Assembly: GCA_019058165.1 (NCBI GenBank) | Contig: JAHLVZ010000019.1 | Coordinates: 1 to 35,777, forward strand | From: Candidatus Heimdallarchaeota archaeon | Lineage (GTDB): Archaea; Asgardarchaeota; Heimdallarchaeia; JABLTI01 | Length of the DNA: 35,777 nucleotides | Direction of reading: 5' to 3' | Position numbers and translations under genes: made by a program | In this document: positions 17,900 through 28,534 of the stretch, one piece after another | Numbering within the stretch: position 1 is the first letter of the stretch | How the letters are laid out: each line of letters starts with the position of its first letter | Notes under the pieces: model-generated | Database searches by the model: none | Seen by the model: only the letters and a program-made list of their open reading frames with translations | Told to the model about the DNA's origin: nothing

Positions 17900-19747
17900 T
17901 TATTTTTGCTTTGCGTAAACCGTTTCTCCTTTGTTAATCATTCTAATGATTTCCCTTGCAATAGAAGTAGCACGTTCTATTTTGATCTCGCCTTTTTTGC
18001 CAATTGATCCTTGGAATAATGCCTTTTCATTTGTAGAGATTTCTACATTAATCCCTCGCAAATCTTCTTGAAAGCTTAGAATAACATGTGTTTTGGTAAA
18101 TCGAATATCAACTGGTAGTTGACCTTGGAGTTGTGCTTTATCTGTTGAGTTAGTGGGTTCATCATCATAATGTAGTGCTTTGACATCAATTCTCATACCA
18201 ATTTTCTTTTCAAGCTCAGTAATTGTTTTCCCTTTTCGACCAATTATTAGTGGAATTTCGTCTTCTGGCACTTCAACTCGTATTGAATTTTTACTCAACT
18301 TTGTAATCCTAATTTGTTTCGAGTTAATTTGACGACGAATAATTCTTTCTATTTCCTTCTTTTCTTGTGGTTTCATTGGTAGAGATGGTTGAGCACTTAC
18401 ACTACCAACAGGAATAACAGATACTTGTTCACCGAAAACAAAGATGTCATATTTTAATTTATGAGTTTCAAAATCTCTTACTTCAATTACCGGACGTGCA
18501 AGATCTCTTTCTTGCATACCAGAAGGAACTTTTACTGTCATCTTAAGTTCTAAAACATCACAAATTTCTCCATCTTCGATGAAGATAACGGTATCAAGAA
18601 TGCTTGGTATCATTCCAAGATCGATTCTTCCAATAAAGCGCTGAATTGCTTCAATTGCTTTTGTGGAATGAATTACCCCTACTAATCCGATTCCCGAGAG
18701 ACGCATATCAGCAAAGGCCTCAAAATCAGGGGTTTTTCGCAATTCATCAAATATAACGAAATCAGGTCTCATAAGTAACATGATATCAGCAGTTTTCCTA
18801 AAATCACCAGCAAGAGTTGTGTATTGTGATACTTCAGGTCCTACTTGCAGATCTCGAGGTTTTTCAACCGTTTTCACGGTTTTATTTTGCGCTGCATAGA
18901 AATCAGCTAATGCTTGCGCAAAAGTTGATTTTCCTGCACCTGGTGATCCAGCAACTAAAACTCCTTCTGCTCTCTTTTTCAATCTCTCTAGTAAATTTGG
19001 AGAGAGTTTGTAATAATCTAAAGAAAGTTTTGTAATAGGTTTAACGGCAGTAATCTCAAGAGCATCAGAAAATGGTGGTTGAGCAATAACAATTCTCATA
19101 GATTCAAGTTGGATAACCTTTACTCCTGGCTCATCCATTTCAATAAATGAATCCGGTGTAACACGTGCAATGGAAAGAATATCTAAGATTAATTCATCAA
19201 TTTCTTCATGAGTTGTTGGGTTCTCATGTATCTTTACTAATTGCCAATCTCCGGGTTTTCCTTTCTTTGCTTGTGGAGGAACTTTTTCTCTGATGTGTAC
19301 AGACATAGTTTGTTCATCAAAGAAATCGAATATTCTTACAAGCGGTTTCTTCTTAGGTGTTTGTTTTAGATATTCAACAAGAATTCCCTCAACTTCACAC
19401 ATAGAGACAAGAATTTTATCGCTGGTGAAAACAACTGCATCATGTTCACGAGCTACATCTCTTATTCTCGCATCTAATCCTCCTGAAGATGCTAATCGAA
19501 TTTCTTCAAGCTTTGGTCTTTCCCCTGCAAGAGTGATGGGAACCCCCATACGTTTACATTCAAATCGAAGATTCTTTAATTCCTCTAACCCTTCAAAACC
19601 TTTGGCTCGATGATTATTTGCCATATTCTCAATTTCACTTATCACTACGTGTGGAATAATAACTTCTACTACTTTTCCTTCGAGAGCAAGAATTTCTTCT
19701 ACGATAAACTTTGAAACAATCACACTGGTATCTGGTACAATTTTCAC
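17900..19747 (-). CDS. PIN domain + PilT-type ATPase + KH domain protein (archaeal PINc-ATPase)
   Basis: N-terminal IVPDTSVIVSKF..SEIENMA PIN motif, Walker A VAGSPGAGKSTFAQALADFY, C-terminal KH IPLIIGRKGKTITELEKKIG. Confidence 0.9.
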   Translation of the reverse strand: MKIVPDTSVIVSKFIVEEILALEGKVVEVIIPHVVISEIENMANNHRAKGFEGLEELKNLRFECKRMGVPITLAGERPKLEEIRLASSGGLDARIRDVAREHDAVVFTSDKILVSMCEVEGILVEYLKQTPKKKPLVRIFDFFDEQTMSVHIREKVPPQAKKGKPGDWQLVKIHENPTTHEEIDELILDILSIARVTPDSFIEMDEPGVKVIQLESMRIVIAQPPFSDALEITAVKPITKLSLDYYKLSPNLLERLKKRAEGVLVAGSPGAGKSTFAQALADFYAAQNKTVKTVEKPRDLQVGPEVSQYTTLAGDFRKTADIMLLMRPDFVIFDELRKTPDFEAFADMRLSGIGLVGVIHSTKAIEAIQRFIGRIDLGMIPSILDTVIFIEDGEICDVLELKMTVKVPSGMQERDLARPVIEVRDFETHKLKYDIFVFGEQVSVIPVGSVSAQPSLPMKPQEKKEIERIIRRQINSKQIRITKLSKNSIRVEVPEDEIPLIIGRKGKTITELEKKIGMRIDVKALHYDDEPTNSTDKAQLQGQLPVDIRFTKTHVILSFQEDLRGINVEISTNEKALFQGSIGKKGEIKIERATSIAREIIRMINKGETVYAKQK

Positions 19748-19990
19748 TGATAATTACACATCCTTGCAATTCAAATAACTATGATTAAATTAAGCTTTAA
19801 ATGCTTTCTTTTAATTCGTAAGTTTCTATGTTCTATCCTATTTTTAGTTATCTAAATTTTTTTCCCCGAAATTGAATTATTACTCGTATTAAAAACAATG
19901 TGATTTTTTCAAAACAAACCAAATACATATACATTTAACTCAAAAATTGTAATTAAAGTGTAAATTAATTGCTTTAAACAGTGAAAGATA

Positions 19991-20458
19991 ATGACCCATA
20001 TGAATGCCTCTGAGGAAGAAAACCAAAAATTTGAACAAGAAGAAATTGAGGAAGGAGATATAGATCTTACAGCTCTTACACCAGAGGAAAAAGATGCGTT
20101 AATTCTTGAAATGCAATCAGAGGAAATGATGAAGAAACAAGAACAAGTAAAAGAAACTTTAACTCCTCCTGTAAAAAAGAAGAAAAGACGAAAGAAAAAA
20201 AGCCCACCATCAGGAGCTGACATTGCTCCCGGATTTGGTTGGGTCGTTATTAAAATGGCATCTGCAATGACATTTAGCATGGTATTTATCTTAATAGGAC
20301 CAATACTCACTATTTTTTCAATTGTAAAACTCATCCAAACGCAATGGACTATTGACTGGAATGCATTGTACTTTTCGGGCTATATTATTTTCATATTTGC
20401 AGGTATCGGGATGGTAATTAGTTCCTATTATTTATTCAAGTACATTATCAGGGACTGA
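19991..20458 (+). CDS. Small membrane protein with acidic N-terminus and Lys/Arg-rich linker
   Basis: EEEN..EEIEEGD, then VKKKKRRKKKSPP, then two predicted TM helices. Confidence 0.6.
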   Translation: MTHMNASEEENQKFEQEEIEEGDIDLTALTPEEKDALILEMQSEEMMKKQEQVKETLTPPVKKKKRRKKKSPPSGADIAPGFGWVVIKMASAMTFSMVFILIGPILTIFSIVKLIQTQWTIDWNALYFSGYIIFIFAGIGMVISSYYLFKYIIRD

Positions 20459-20551
20459 TATATCTGCGAAAAGTCTATTCAGTCAAATAAAATCTACTTA
20501 TAAAGTTAAAAAGGGAATGAATGCATTCCTACAATAGTGTAGATAAATCTA

Positions 20552-20764
20552 CTATCCACCTTTAAGAATCGGCAGAACAATGATTTCATCATTTTTCTCG
20601 ACAAGTTGTTCTAATTTTGCACGAGAACCATTGACTAGGATAGTATGTCTATCAAGATTTTTAATCCCTACTTTCAAAAGAAATTCCTTTAATTCCATTC
20701 TCTCCTCTGGGATAAATTTCAGTATACTGCTTTTTCCAGATTCAGAACCGCTCAAACATTTCAC
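20552..20764 (-). CDS. Ubiquitin-like/ThiS-MoaD-like small protein ending in Gly-Gly
   Basis: 70 aa, ..LDRHTILVNGSRAKLEQLVEKNDEIIVLPILKGG: beta-grasp sulfur-carrier/modifier pattern. Confidence 0.72.
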   Translation of the reverse strand: MKCLSGSESGKSSILKFIPEERMELKEFLLKVGIKNLDRHTILVNGSRAKLEQLVEKNDEIIVLPILKGG

Positions 20765-20933
20765 CTTAGGGAATGAATAGTATATTTATAAGATTATAAG
20801 ATAAATAATAATCTTTCCTATATTTATTTCAATTCTTTTAGAATATGAATCTTATTATTTTAATGTAAAATTAATTATATTCAAAAGATAACTTAATTTA
20901 TTAGGAAATTTTGTATGTGAGAATAAAATTCTT

Positions 20934-21533
20934 CTAAACCGGCTTGGGAAACACCATTTGTGAGATATTTTTTGACACTCGACGTTTCTTTGTTTCAATT
21001 ACTTGATCATGAATCCACTGAAAAGCCTCGTATATCCCTAACCCGGTGATAGAGCTTGCTTTTTGTACATGAATAGTTCGATCGAACAATCCTGTAAGTT
21101 GAAAGAGGTGAATAATATAAGCAAGCGAACAAACATTAGGCAAATCCTGTTTCGTAGCGAGAACTAGAATTGGAATATCAGGATTACAATAATTATTGAT
21201 TGCTTTATGGAAGATATCTTTAGCTAATGGTAATCGAGTAATATCACTTGAATCAACGACGAAAATTAAAATATCTGCTCTTTCAATGTACGCCGGCCAA
21301 AAGTGACGAAATACTTCTTGCCCCCCAAGATCCATAACGGACATAGATAATTTGCCAAGTTTGAAATTCTCGTGATTTACACCCATAGTAGCTATAGTTT
21401 CACGAAACTCACCTTTCTTTAGAAAGCTAAGGATTGAAGTTTTACCAGCATTATCTAAACCACACATCGCAATATTGACTTTACGATCAACTTTTCCAAA
21501 GAGTTTTGCTAGGAATCCCAATTTTTTTTCCAT
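20934..21533 (-). CDS. Arf-family-like small GTPase
   Basis: GLDNAGKTSIL (G1), DLGGQEVFRHFW (G3), ATKQDL (G4), N-terminal amphipathic LGFLAKLFGKV. Confidence 0.9.
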   Translation of the reverse strand: MEKKLGFLAKLFGKVDRKVNIAMCGLDNAGKTSILSFLKKGEFRETIATMGVNHENFKLGKLSMSVMDLGGQEVFRHFWPAYIERADILIFVVDSSDITRLPLAKDIFHKAINNYCNPDIPILVLATKQDLPNVCSLAYIIHLFQLTGLFDRTIHVQKASSITGLGIYEAFQWIHDQVIETKKRRVSKNISQMVFPKPV

Positions 21534-21694
21534 CCGTTATTACCTTAATTTGAAGAGCAATTAGAGGTATCAAAAAAAGCATATAAACTCCACTTACAAT
21601 TACAAAATCATCCAGAAGAATGAACTGCTAAGACAAAAATCAATATCAAATAAATATGTTAAATTGGCAGTCTTAAAATCTTAAGACTAACCAA

Positions 21695-22564
21695 TTATTC
21701 TTTACCATTATCTTTAGGAACAAAGATTTTGAAAATTTCTTCACTTTCACGACTTAATAAAAGATCTTCTCGAGATTTAAAGAGCTCACGCAAATTTGTA
21801 GGAATCTGTAAAGCACCAAACGCATCACTGAAAACTGGAATGTTTTTCTCATCAGCAAATCCATGTCTTACACTTGTTATGCGACCATCTACTAAGAGCA
21901 TGGTTCGATATCCTCGAGCGATTAGTCTTCTATCATGAGTCGCTAGTATCATTGTCACTCCAAGATCTTCATTTATTTTTTCAAAAAAGCTAATAATCTT
22001 TTCTGAAGTTTGCGAATCAAGCTCTCCAGTAGGTTCATCTAAAACAACGAGTTCAGGTTTGTTGGATAATGCTACTGCCAGTGAAATTCTTTGAATTTCT
22101 CCACCAGAAAGTTGAGTGGGTTTGTGATGCGCACGATCCAGTAATTCTACTTCCTCAAGTAATTCTTTAGTTCTTGCCATCCTTTCCTCTCGAGGAACTC
22201 CAAGAATTCGCATGGGAACTTGAATATTTTGAGATGCAGATAATTCCCAAATAAGATTCATTTGCGGAAGTTGCCAAACAACACCTACTCTCTTTCTTCT
22301 ATAATCAACCATTTCTGCTCGAGTAAACTTGGCAATATCAGTATTTCCAACCCTCACAACCCCTGCTGAAGGTTTCAAATTACCTGCCAAAATGTTCAGC
22401 AGAGTCGATTTGCCAGAACCACTAGGACCTACGCAAAGGGTGATTTCCCCTTTGTTAATTTTCATTTCTAAACCACGAAGAGCAGGAACTCGAACTCTAT
22501 TTTTCTCATCTGCATAGATTTTTATCAAGTCCGTACATTCAACAAATATTTCGTTATTTTTCAA
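21695..22564 (-). CDS. ABC transporter ATP-binding protein (MacB/LolD type)
   Basis: Walker A GPSGSGKSTLL, Q-loop WQLPQMN, signature LSGGEIQR, Walker B LVVLDEPTGELD, H-loop ATHD. Confidence 0.93.
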   Translation of the reverse strand: MKNNEIFVECTDLIKIYADEKNRVRVPALRGLEMKINKGEITLCVGPSGSGKSTLLNILAGNLKPSAGVVRVGNTDIAKFTRAEMVDYRRKRVGVVWQLPQMNLIWELSASQNIQVPMRILGVPREERMARTKELLEEVELLDRAHHKPTQLSGGEIQRISLAVALSNKPELVVLDEPTGELDSQTSEKIISFFEKINEDLGVTMILATHDRRLIARGYRTMLLVDGRITSVRHGFADEKNIPVFSDAFGALQIPTNLRELFKSREDLLLSRESEEIFKIFVPKDNGKE

Positions 22565-25416
22565 ATTGATTTCAACGCCCCGCTAATCTTTTTACGAGTG
22601 TTAATAATAATTGGAATAATCGTACTAAGCAAACTTACACCGAACACTACAAGTGTAGTCCAAACAACTTTCATGACCGGGAAAACCATTTCATGTTTAG
22701 GTATTTCTGAACCAATTCTTAAAACTTGCATCAATAAAACAGATATCCCGACGCCTAATCCTACACCGATAACCATGGTGAAAATCAAAACAATAACAGC
22801 TTCTGATATGAAAAAGTTGAATAATTGTCTTGGTCTTATGCCGAATGATTTCATAACAGCAATTTCTTTTTCACGTTCAATTCCTTGAACAATCATCATA
22901 GTAATTAAAGTTGCAGAAGAGATCAGTAGGGAGATAATGAAACTAGAATTCAAAGCTCCAAAAAGCACGGTGGCTTTTAATGTCCCCTCAGAAATAAGTG
23001 CCATGTCTTCAATATTATCAGTGTCATGCTGGGTAGAAATCTCAATGAGACCGGCAATCTCACTAATACTGTACCCCTCCATCACTTTGACATACAATTT
23101 ACCTTGAACATCATAATCGTTTCTAGCAATTGAAAACGGTAGGGAAAGATTACCAATCAAACCAACATTAATTTCTTTCGCTGTCGTTTGAGGAACGGTA
23201 TTGTAAAGTGTTGGCCAATATTCATAATAATCAACGACATGAACAGGATAGAATCTTTCCACAACATCAGATCCTTCTAAAACCCAATTACTAATTAGAA
23301 AAGTAGAGTTTTCATTTAAGGAGAGTAAATCTATTTCGTTTTGTTGTCCTATGACATCAGTATCATTTTGGATTGAATCTATTAAGTCATCAATTCCTCT
23401 ATCATTCGTATATTCACTTTCCTGAAATGCAGCTTTACTATGATTATCCAGTTCTATACCCATTATTTTGATCTGGTAGAGAAGATCACTTTCAGTATTA
23501 GATAATTCTAAAACACCTACATAGGTTGCTGCTTCAATCCCCTCCATAGCTTCAATGGTTTCCTTATATGTTGGAGTTAAGACATCCACGCCATTAATTA
23601 CAATATCTGCTCCCAGGTTGTAGTAATTATCTTCCAAATCAAATGCTCTATATGAATCAGGAACGATCATAGTTGCAACTGTTAACGTGAAAGTTATTGT
23701 CATCAAAATTATGGTTCTACTAGTGGAACCTTTTCTCCTAACAGCATTCCTTGCGGAAACTGCGGAGATTTCCAGTCTAGGAATTTTGAAGATTAAATTA
23801 GACAAGGACTTTACAATTATAGGATAAATTCTCGTAATAATCATTATTGCCCCAACAATAATCAGTATAGGAGCTGGAGCTGCAAAAAAGATTGCAAACT
23901 CTATAGCAGTATCAGACGTTCCTTGTATCTGCGAAAAGGAAATAAGCCACATTAATAATCCAAGGAATAGGACAAAGAAATCCAGATAGAAGCGTTCCCA
24001 GAAGGGAGGTTTTTCAACTCGCTCTTGCAATGCTTCTTCAACTGATGTTTTGGTTTTTCTCCAAAGAGAGAATATATTGGATAGGAAAGCAATCCCAAAC
24101 CCAATAGCTAAAGAAATTCCAATTGTTTTTAAGTTTAAAGCAAATTCAGCTGCATTTCCTCCAAAACTGAAGAACTCATCGCTTTTCAAAGCAACATAGG
24201 TATACGGCCAACCAATTAACAATCCAATTAAAATGGCTATTAATGAGAAAACAACCAGCTCAAAAATCATAAATCCAAAAAGCATTTGCCTAGACGATCC
24301 CCTTTGATGGAAATTATGCACTTGTATATCTCTTTGTTTTTTAACCTGGTTACTAGCAAAAGCCGTTAGAGTTAACGCCATGCCTAAAGTCGGTAACATA
24401 AAGACTAGTAGAAATATCTGAAAGATTCTAAACTCACGTCTGAAGTTAGACAATAATGGGAGCACTTTAGTGTTAAGACTTAATTCTAGGTTAGGTGAAT
24501 CATATACATCTACAAGACTTATAAGAGACTCTTGAATACGATTAATGAAAACTTGCAAGCTCCCTAGATGGTCATCTAATTCAAAAACACTAAATCTTTG
24601 AATATCAAAAATCATTCTCCCTAATACAGAAAACTCCAAACTGGAAAGATAAATTGATTGTACCAAATTTTGTACATTTTCAAAATCAGTAATAATTACT
24701 TCCTGACCTAAACTTAAAACCATAGATATTAGAGTCATTAACTCAGGAGGAACATTTTGCGAGTTGTAGATTATATCATCAATATTTATTATTCCACTAA
24801 ACCCAATAATTTGACCCGCATTTCCTATTCCTGCTTGATACGAATCCCAAGGGTTTCCTCGATCATCAATCTTTATATAAGCACTATATGTGTCACTGAT
24901 GTTTAGATTAGTGCTTTCTAAAGTTTGGGTATTTGTAATAATGGCGTATTCACCGGGATTAGGAGCTGTTCCTTCAACCATCAAGCTATCTAGTATTCCT
25001 AAATTCAAATACTGTCGATCTATGCCTATGACATAAGTATCATGAAATTCATTCTGTTGAAATATTTCATTATAAAGTAATAAGTAGAAGAATCTAAACG
25101 ATATCCATTCCTGGAATGCCAGGTCCTCCTCAACAAAACCAGCGTCTTCAAGTTCATTGATTATAGATGCCTCTAAAATTGGTTGAAGCTGAATCCCTGG
25201 ATATCTTATATTATCAATTTGCGCTTCCACATACGTATCAGATGTATTCGCAGCAAACTCACTGAAAGCATTGTGCCGAAAACTATCTAGGAAAAAGATA
25301 TTCTGTGTTATCATTGCAATGCTAATGCTTAACCCTACAACCGTAATGATAGCTAATCTTCTACTGATTCCAATGAATTTTAAATTCAATTTAAAGAGTT
25401 CATTGATTTTTCCCAT
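22561..25416 (-). CDS. FtsX-like ABC transporter permease
   Basis: 951 aa, N-terminal TM plus large extracellular domains. C-terminal EREKEIAVMKSFGIRPRQLFNFFISEA FtsX motif. Overlaps the ATPase gene by 4 nt. Confidence 0.88.
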   Translation of the reverse strand: MGKINELFKLNLKFIGISRRLAIITVVGLSISIAMITQNIFFLDSFRHNAFSEFAANTSDTYVEAQIDNIRYPGIQLQPILEASIINELEDAGFVEEDLAFQEWISFRFFYLLLYNEIFQQNEFHDTYVIGIDRQYLNLGILDSLMVEGTAPNPGEYAIITNTQTLESTNLNISDTYSAYIKIDDRGNPWDSYQAGIGNAGQIIGFSGIINIDDIIYNSQNVPPELMTLISMVLSLGQEVIITDFENVQNLVQSIYLSSLEFSVLGRMIFDIQRFSVFELDDHLGSLQVFINRIQESLISLVDVYDSPNLELSLNTKVLPLLSNFRREFRIFQIFLLVFMLPTLGMALTLTAFASNQVKKQRDIQVHNFHQRGSSRQMLFGFMIFELVVFSLIAILIGLLIGWPYTYVALKSDEFFSFGGNAAEFALNLKTIGISLAIGFGIAFLSNIFSLWRKTKTSVEEALQERVEKPPFWERFYLDFFVLFLGLLMWLISFSQIQGTSDTAIEFAIFFAAPAPILIIVGAIMIITRIYPIIVKSLSNLIFKIPRLEISAVSARNAVRRKGSTSRTIILMTITFTLTVATMIVPDSYRAFDLEDNYYNLGADIVINGVDVLTPTYKETIEAMEGIEAATYVGVLELSNTESDLLYQIKIMGIELDNHSKAAFQESEYTNDRGIDDLIDSIQNDTDVIGQQNEIDLLSLNENSTFLISNWVLEGSDVVERFYPVHVVDYYEYWPTLYNTVPQTTAKEINVGLIGNLSLPFSIARNDYDVQGKLYVKVMEGYSISEIAGLIEISTQHDTDNIEDMALISEGTLKATVLFGALNSSFIISLLISSATLITMMIVQGIEREKEIAVMKSFGIRPRQLFNFFISEAVIVLIFTMVIGVGLGVGISVLLMQVLRIGSEIPKHEMVFPVMKVVWTTLVVFGVSLLSTIIPIIINTRKKISGALKSI

Positions 25417-25510
25417 GTAGGTCAGCTCAAATACTTACAATAGATAAACTCATAGTAAATTTATAAAAAGTGAATTAAAGTATTCCTAAAACACTTGGAA
25501 ATCAGAAAAG

Positions 25511-25541
25511 AAAAAAAATTTGAAGGTTTAAAATCCTTCAA
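25511..25541 (-). terminator. Intrinsic-type terminator for the DUF35/thiolase/HMG-CoA synthase unit
   Basis: Stem TTGAAGG (25520-25526) / CCTTCAA (25535-25541); on the minus strand it is followed by an 8-T run (complement of 25511-25518). Confidence 0.65.
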
Positions 25542-25551
25542 TTACTAAATT

Positions 25552-25965
25552 CTATTTCTTCTTATGATTCGGGTAACCTTTTGGTCGGAATTTGAAGCCG
25601 TAAGTAATAACTCCTTCTTTTCCTTCTGAAGAAATTTTTCTAAACGCAAATTCAACGAGCATATCAATTGAAACTTCATCCTGATTAACTGCAACCACCT
25701 GTGAAGTTAATCGTGGTCCTTCATCTAACTCGATTATTGCTAAGCAATAAGGAATACTGCTATTGAATCCCTTAGGAGGAGTGTAGACCCAGGTGTAACT
25801 AATAATTTTTCCATACCCAGAGTAAAAGAATGGTTGTAGTTCATTCGAATTGCATTTTATGCAACGATTACGTTCTGGGAAATACAATATCTCACACTTA
25901 GCACATCTTGTACCTTCAAGTCTGTATAATGAATGAATTCTTCGCCAAAATCTCGGAACTGACAT
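25552..25965 (-). CDS. DUF35 zinc-ribbon/OB-fold protein (thiolase/HMGCS accessory)
   Basis: MSVPRFWRRIHSLYRLEGTRCAKCEILYFPERNRCIKC. Start moved to the internal Met to avoid overlap with the thiolase gene. Confidence 0.88.
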   Translation of the reverse strand: MSVPRFWRRIHSLYRLEGTRCAKCEILYFPERNRCIKCNSNELQPFFYSGYGKIISYTWVYTPPKGFNSSIPYCLAIIELDEGPRLTSQVVAVNQDEVSIDMLVEFAFRKISSEGKEGVITYGFKFRPKGYPNHKKK

Positions 25966-25966
25966 T

Positions 25967-27130
25967 TTATTCACCTCTTGAAAAAACATTAACAACACAG
26001 GTTGCGCCTGAACCTCCAATATTATGCGTTACACCTACGTTATTATTTGTTACTTGCCGTTTTCCAGCTTCGTTTCGTAATTGATGGAACACCTCAATAA
26101 CTTGGTAAATCCCAGTTGCCCCAACAGGATGACCCTTTGATTTTAGTCCACCACTTGGATTAACTGATATTTTACTATTAAGAGCAGTTTTACCTTCAAG
26201 TGAAAATTTCCCGCCTTGACCCTTTTTACAGAATCCAATATCTTCAAGCGTAATTACTTCAGCAATTGTGAAGCAATCATGAACTTCAATAAAATCTACA
26301 TCTTTTGTTGTAATTTTTGCCATATCAAATGCTGTTTTAACAGCTCTTTTAGTAGATTCCATGGTTGTAATGTCTGGTCTTTGATGCAAAGCAATATGGT
26401 CTGTTCCAGCACCAGTTCCAGTAATATATATAGGATCATCAGTATATTTCTTAGCTAAACTCTCTTTTGTAACTATAACTGCTGCAGCACCATCACTTAC
26501 AGGTGAACAATCAAATAATCTAATTGGATCAGCAATTATTCGAGATTTCATAGCTGTGTCCATGGTGATTTTCCTTCTAAATTGAGCATCAGGATTAAGC
26601 GAACCATTATCATGATTTTTCACTGCTACACTGGCAAATTCCTCAAGAGTGCTTCCATATTTATGCATGTGAGCTCTCATCATAAGTGCAAAGAGAGCTG
26701 GGAAAGTTGCTCCTACTCCGAGTTCCCATGAACTATCTGAAGCTGTTCCTAAAGCTGTTGTAACATCACCAATATCGATAAGATCAGTCATTTTTTCTAC
26801 ACCAACGACTAATGCTGAGTCATAATAGCCAGCACTAATCGCCATCATAGCTACCCTGAGAGCTTGTGATCCACTTGCACATGCAGATTCAACACGTAAT
26901 GCTGGGGCATTCACTCCAGAGTGAGGACCAATTAGAGCTGAAATGTGTTCTTGTTGATTGAAAATGCCTGATGACATTGAACCAATAAAAGTTGATTCGA
27001 TTTCTTTAGGGTCTATATTTGCTGATTCAATTGCTTTTGAAATTGCTATATCAGTGAGACCACGAAGACTGTTCTCATACCATTCACCGATTTTAGTATT
27101 ACCAACACCAACAATTGCTATTTTTTCCAT
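25967..27130 (-). CDS. Thiolase / acetyl-CoA acetyltransferase
   Basis: ESACASGSQALR active Cys, VNPSGGLKSKGHPVGATG, C-terminal NIGGSGATCVV. Confidence 0.92.
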   Translation of the reverse strand: MEKIAIVGVGNTKIGEWYENSLRGLTDIAISKAIESANIDPKEIESTFIGSMSSGIFNQQEHISALIGPHSGVNAPALRVESACASGSQALRVAMMAISAGYYDSALVVGVEKMTDLIDIGDVTTALGTASDSSWELGVGATFPALFALMMRAHMHKYGSTLEEFASVAVKNHDNGSLNPDAQFRRKITMDTAMKSRIIADPIRLFDCSPVSDGAAAVIVTKESLAKKYTDDPIYITGTGAGTDHIALHQRPDITTMESTKRAVKTAFDMAKITTKDVDFIEVHDCFTIAEVITLEDIGFCKKGQGGKFSLEGKTALNSKISVNPSGGLKSKGHPVGATGIYQVIEVFHQLRNEAGKRQVTNNNVGVTHNIGGSGATCVVNVFSRGE

Positions 27131-27143
27131 TGTTTATCCTCCA

Positions 27144-28196
<1,053 letters not shown>

Positions 28197-28534
28197 GATT
28201 AATCACATTCTTTTATTTAACCTGAAATTGTTTTTTTTTTTAGTTTTCATACAATATACGTAACTGCTCAAAAGTAAACATAGGTATATTTCAATATTTT
28301 CTTATCCTATCAAAATTATTGACAGTTTCCATATTTTTGTCATTCTCATCGGAATTTTCAGAACAGTTCTTGCTTCATTAAAAGTATTTATTAGGTGTTT
28401 AGCTCAATAACCAGATAGTAATCAAATTCAGAACGATTAATCATAATCGTTGGTTGAATTGATATTAAATAAAGTGTAATGTTAATATCTTGAAATTAGA
28501 TAATTATTAAATGTTTAAACCATGAGGTTTTTTT

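Noticed and set aside
28230-28241. T11 homopolymer upstream of the HMG-CoA synthase gene
   Set aside because: Common in AT-rich archaeal intergenic DNA; no partner structure seen to support a specific function.
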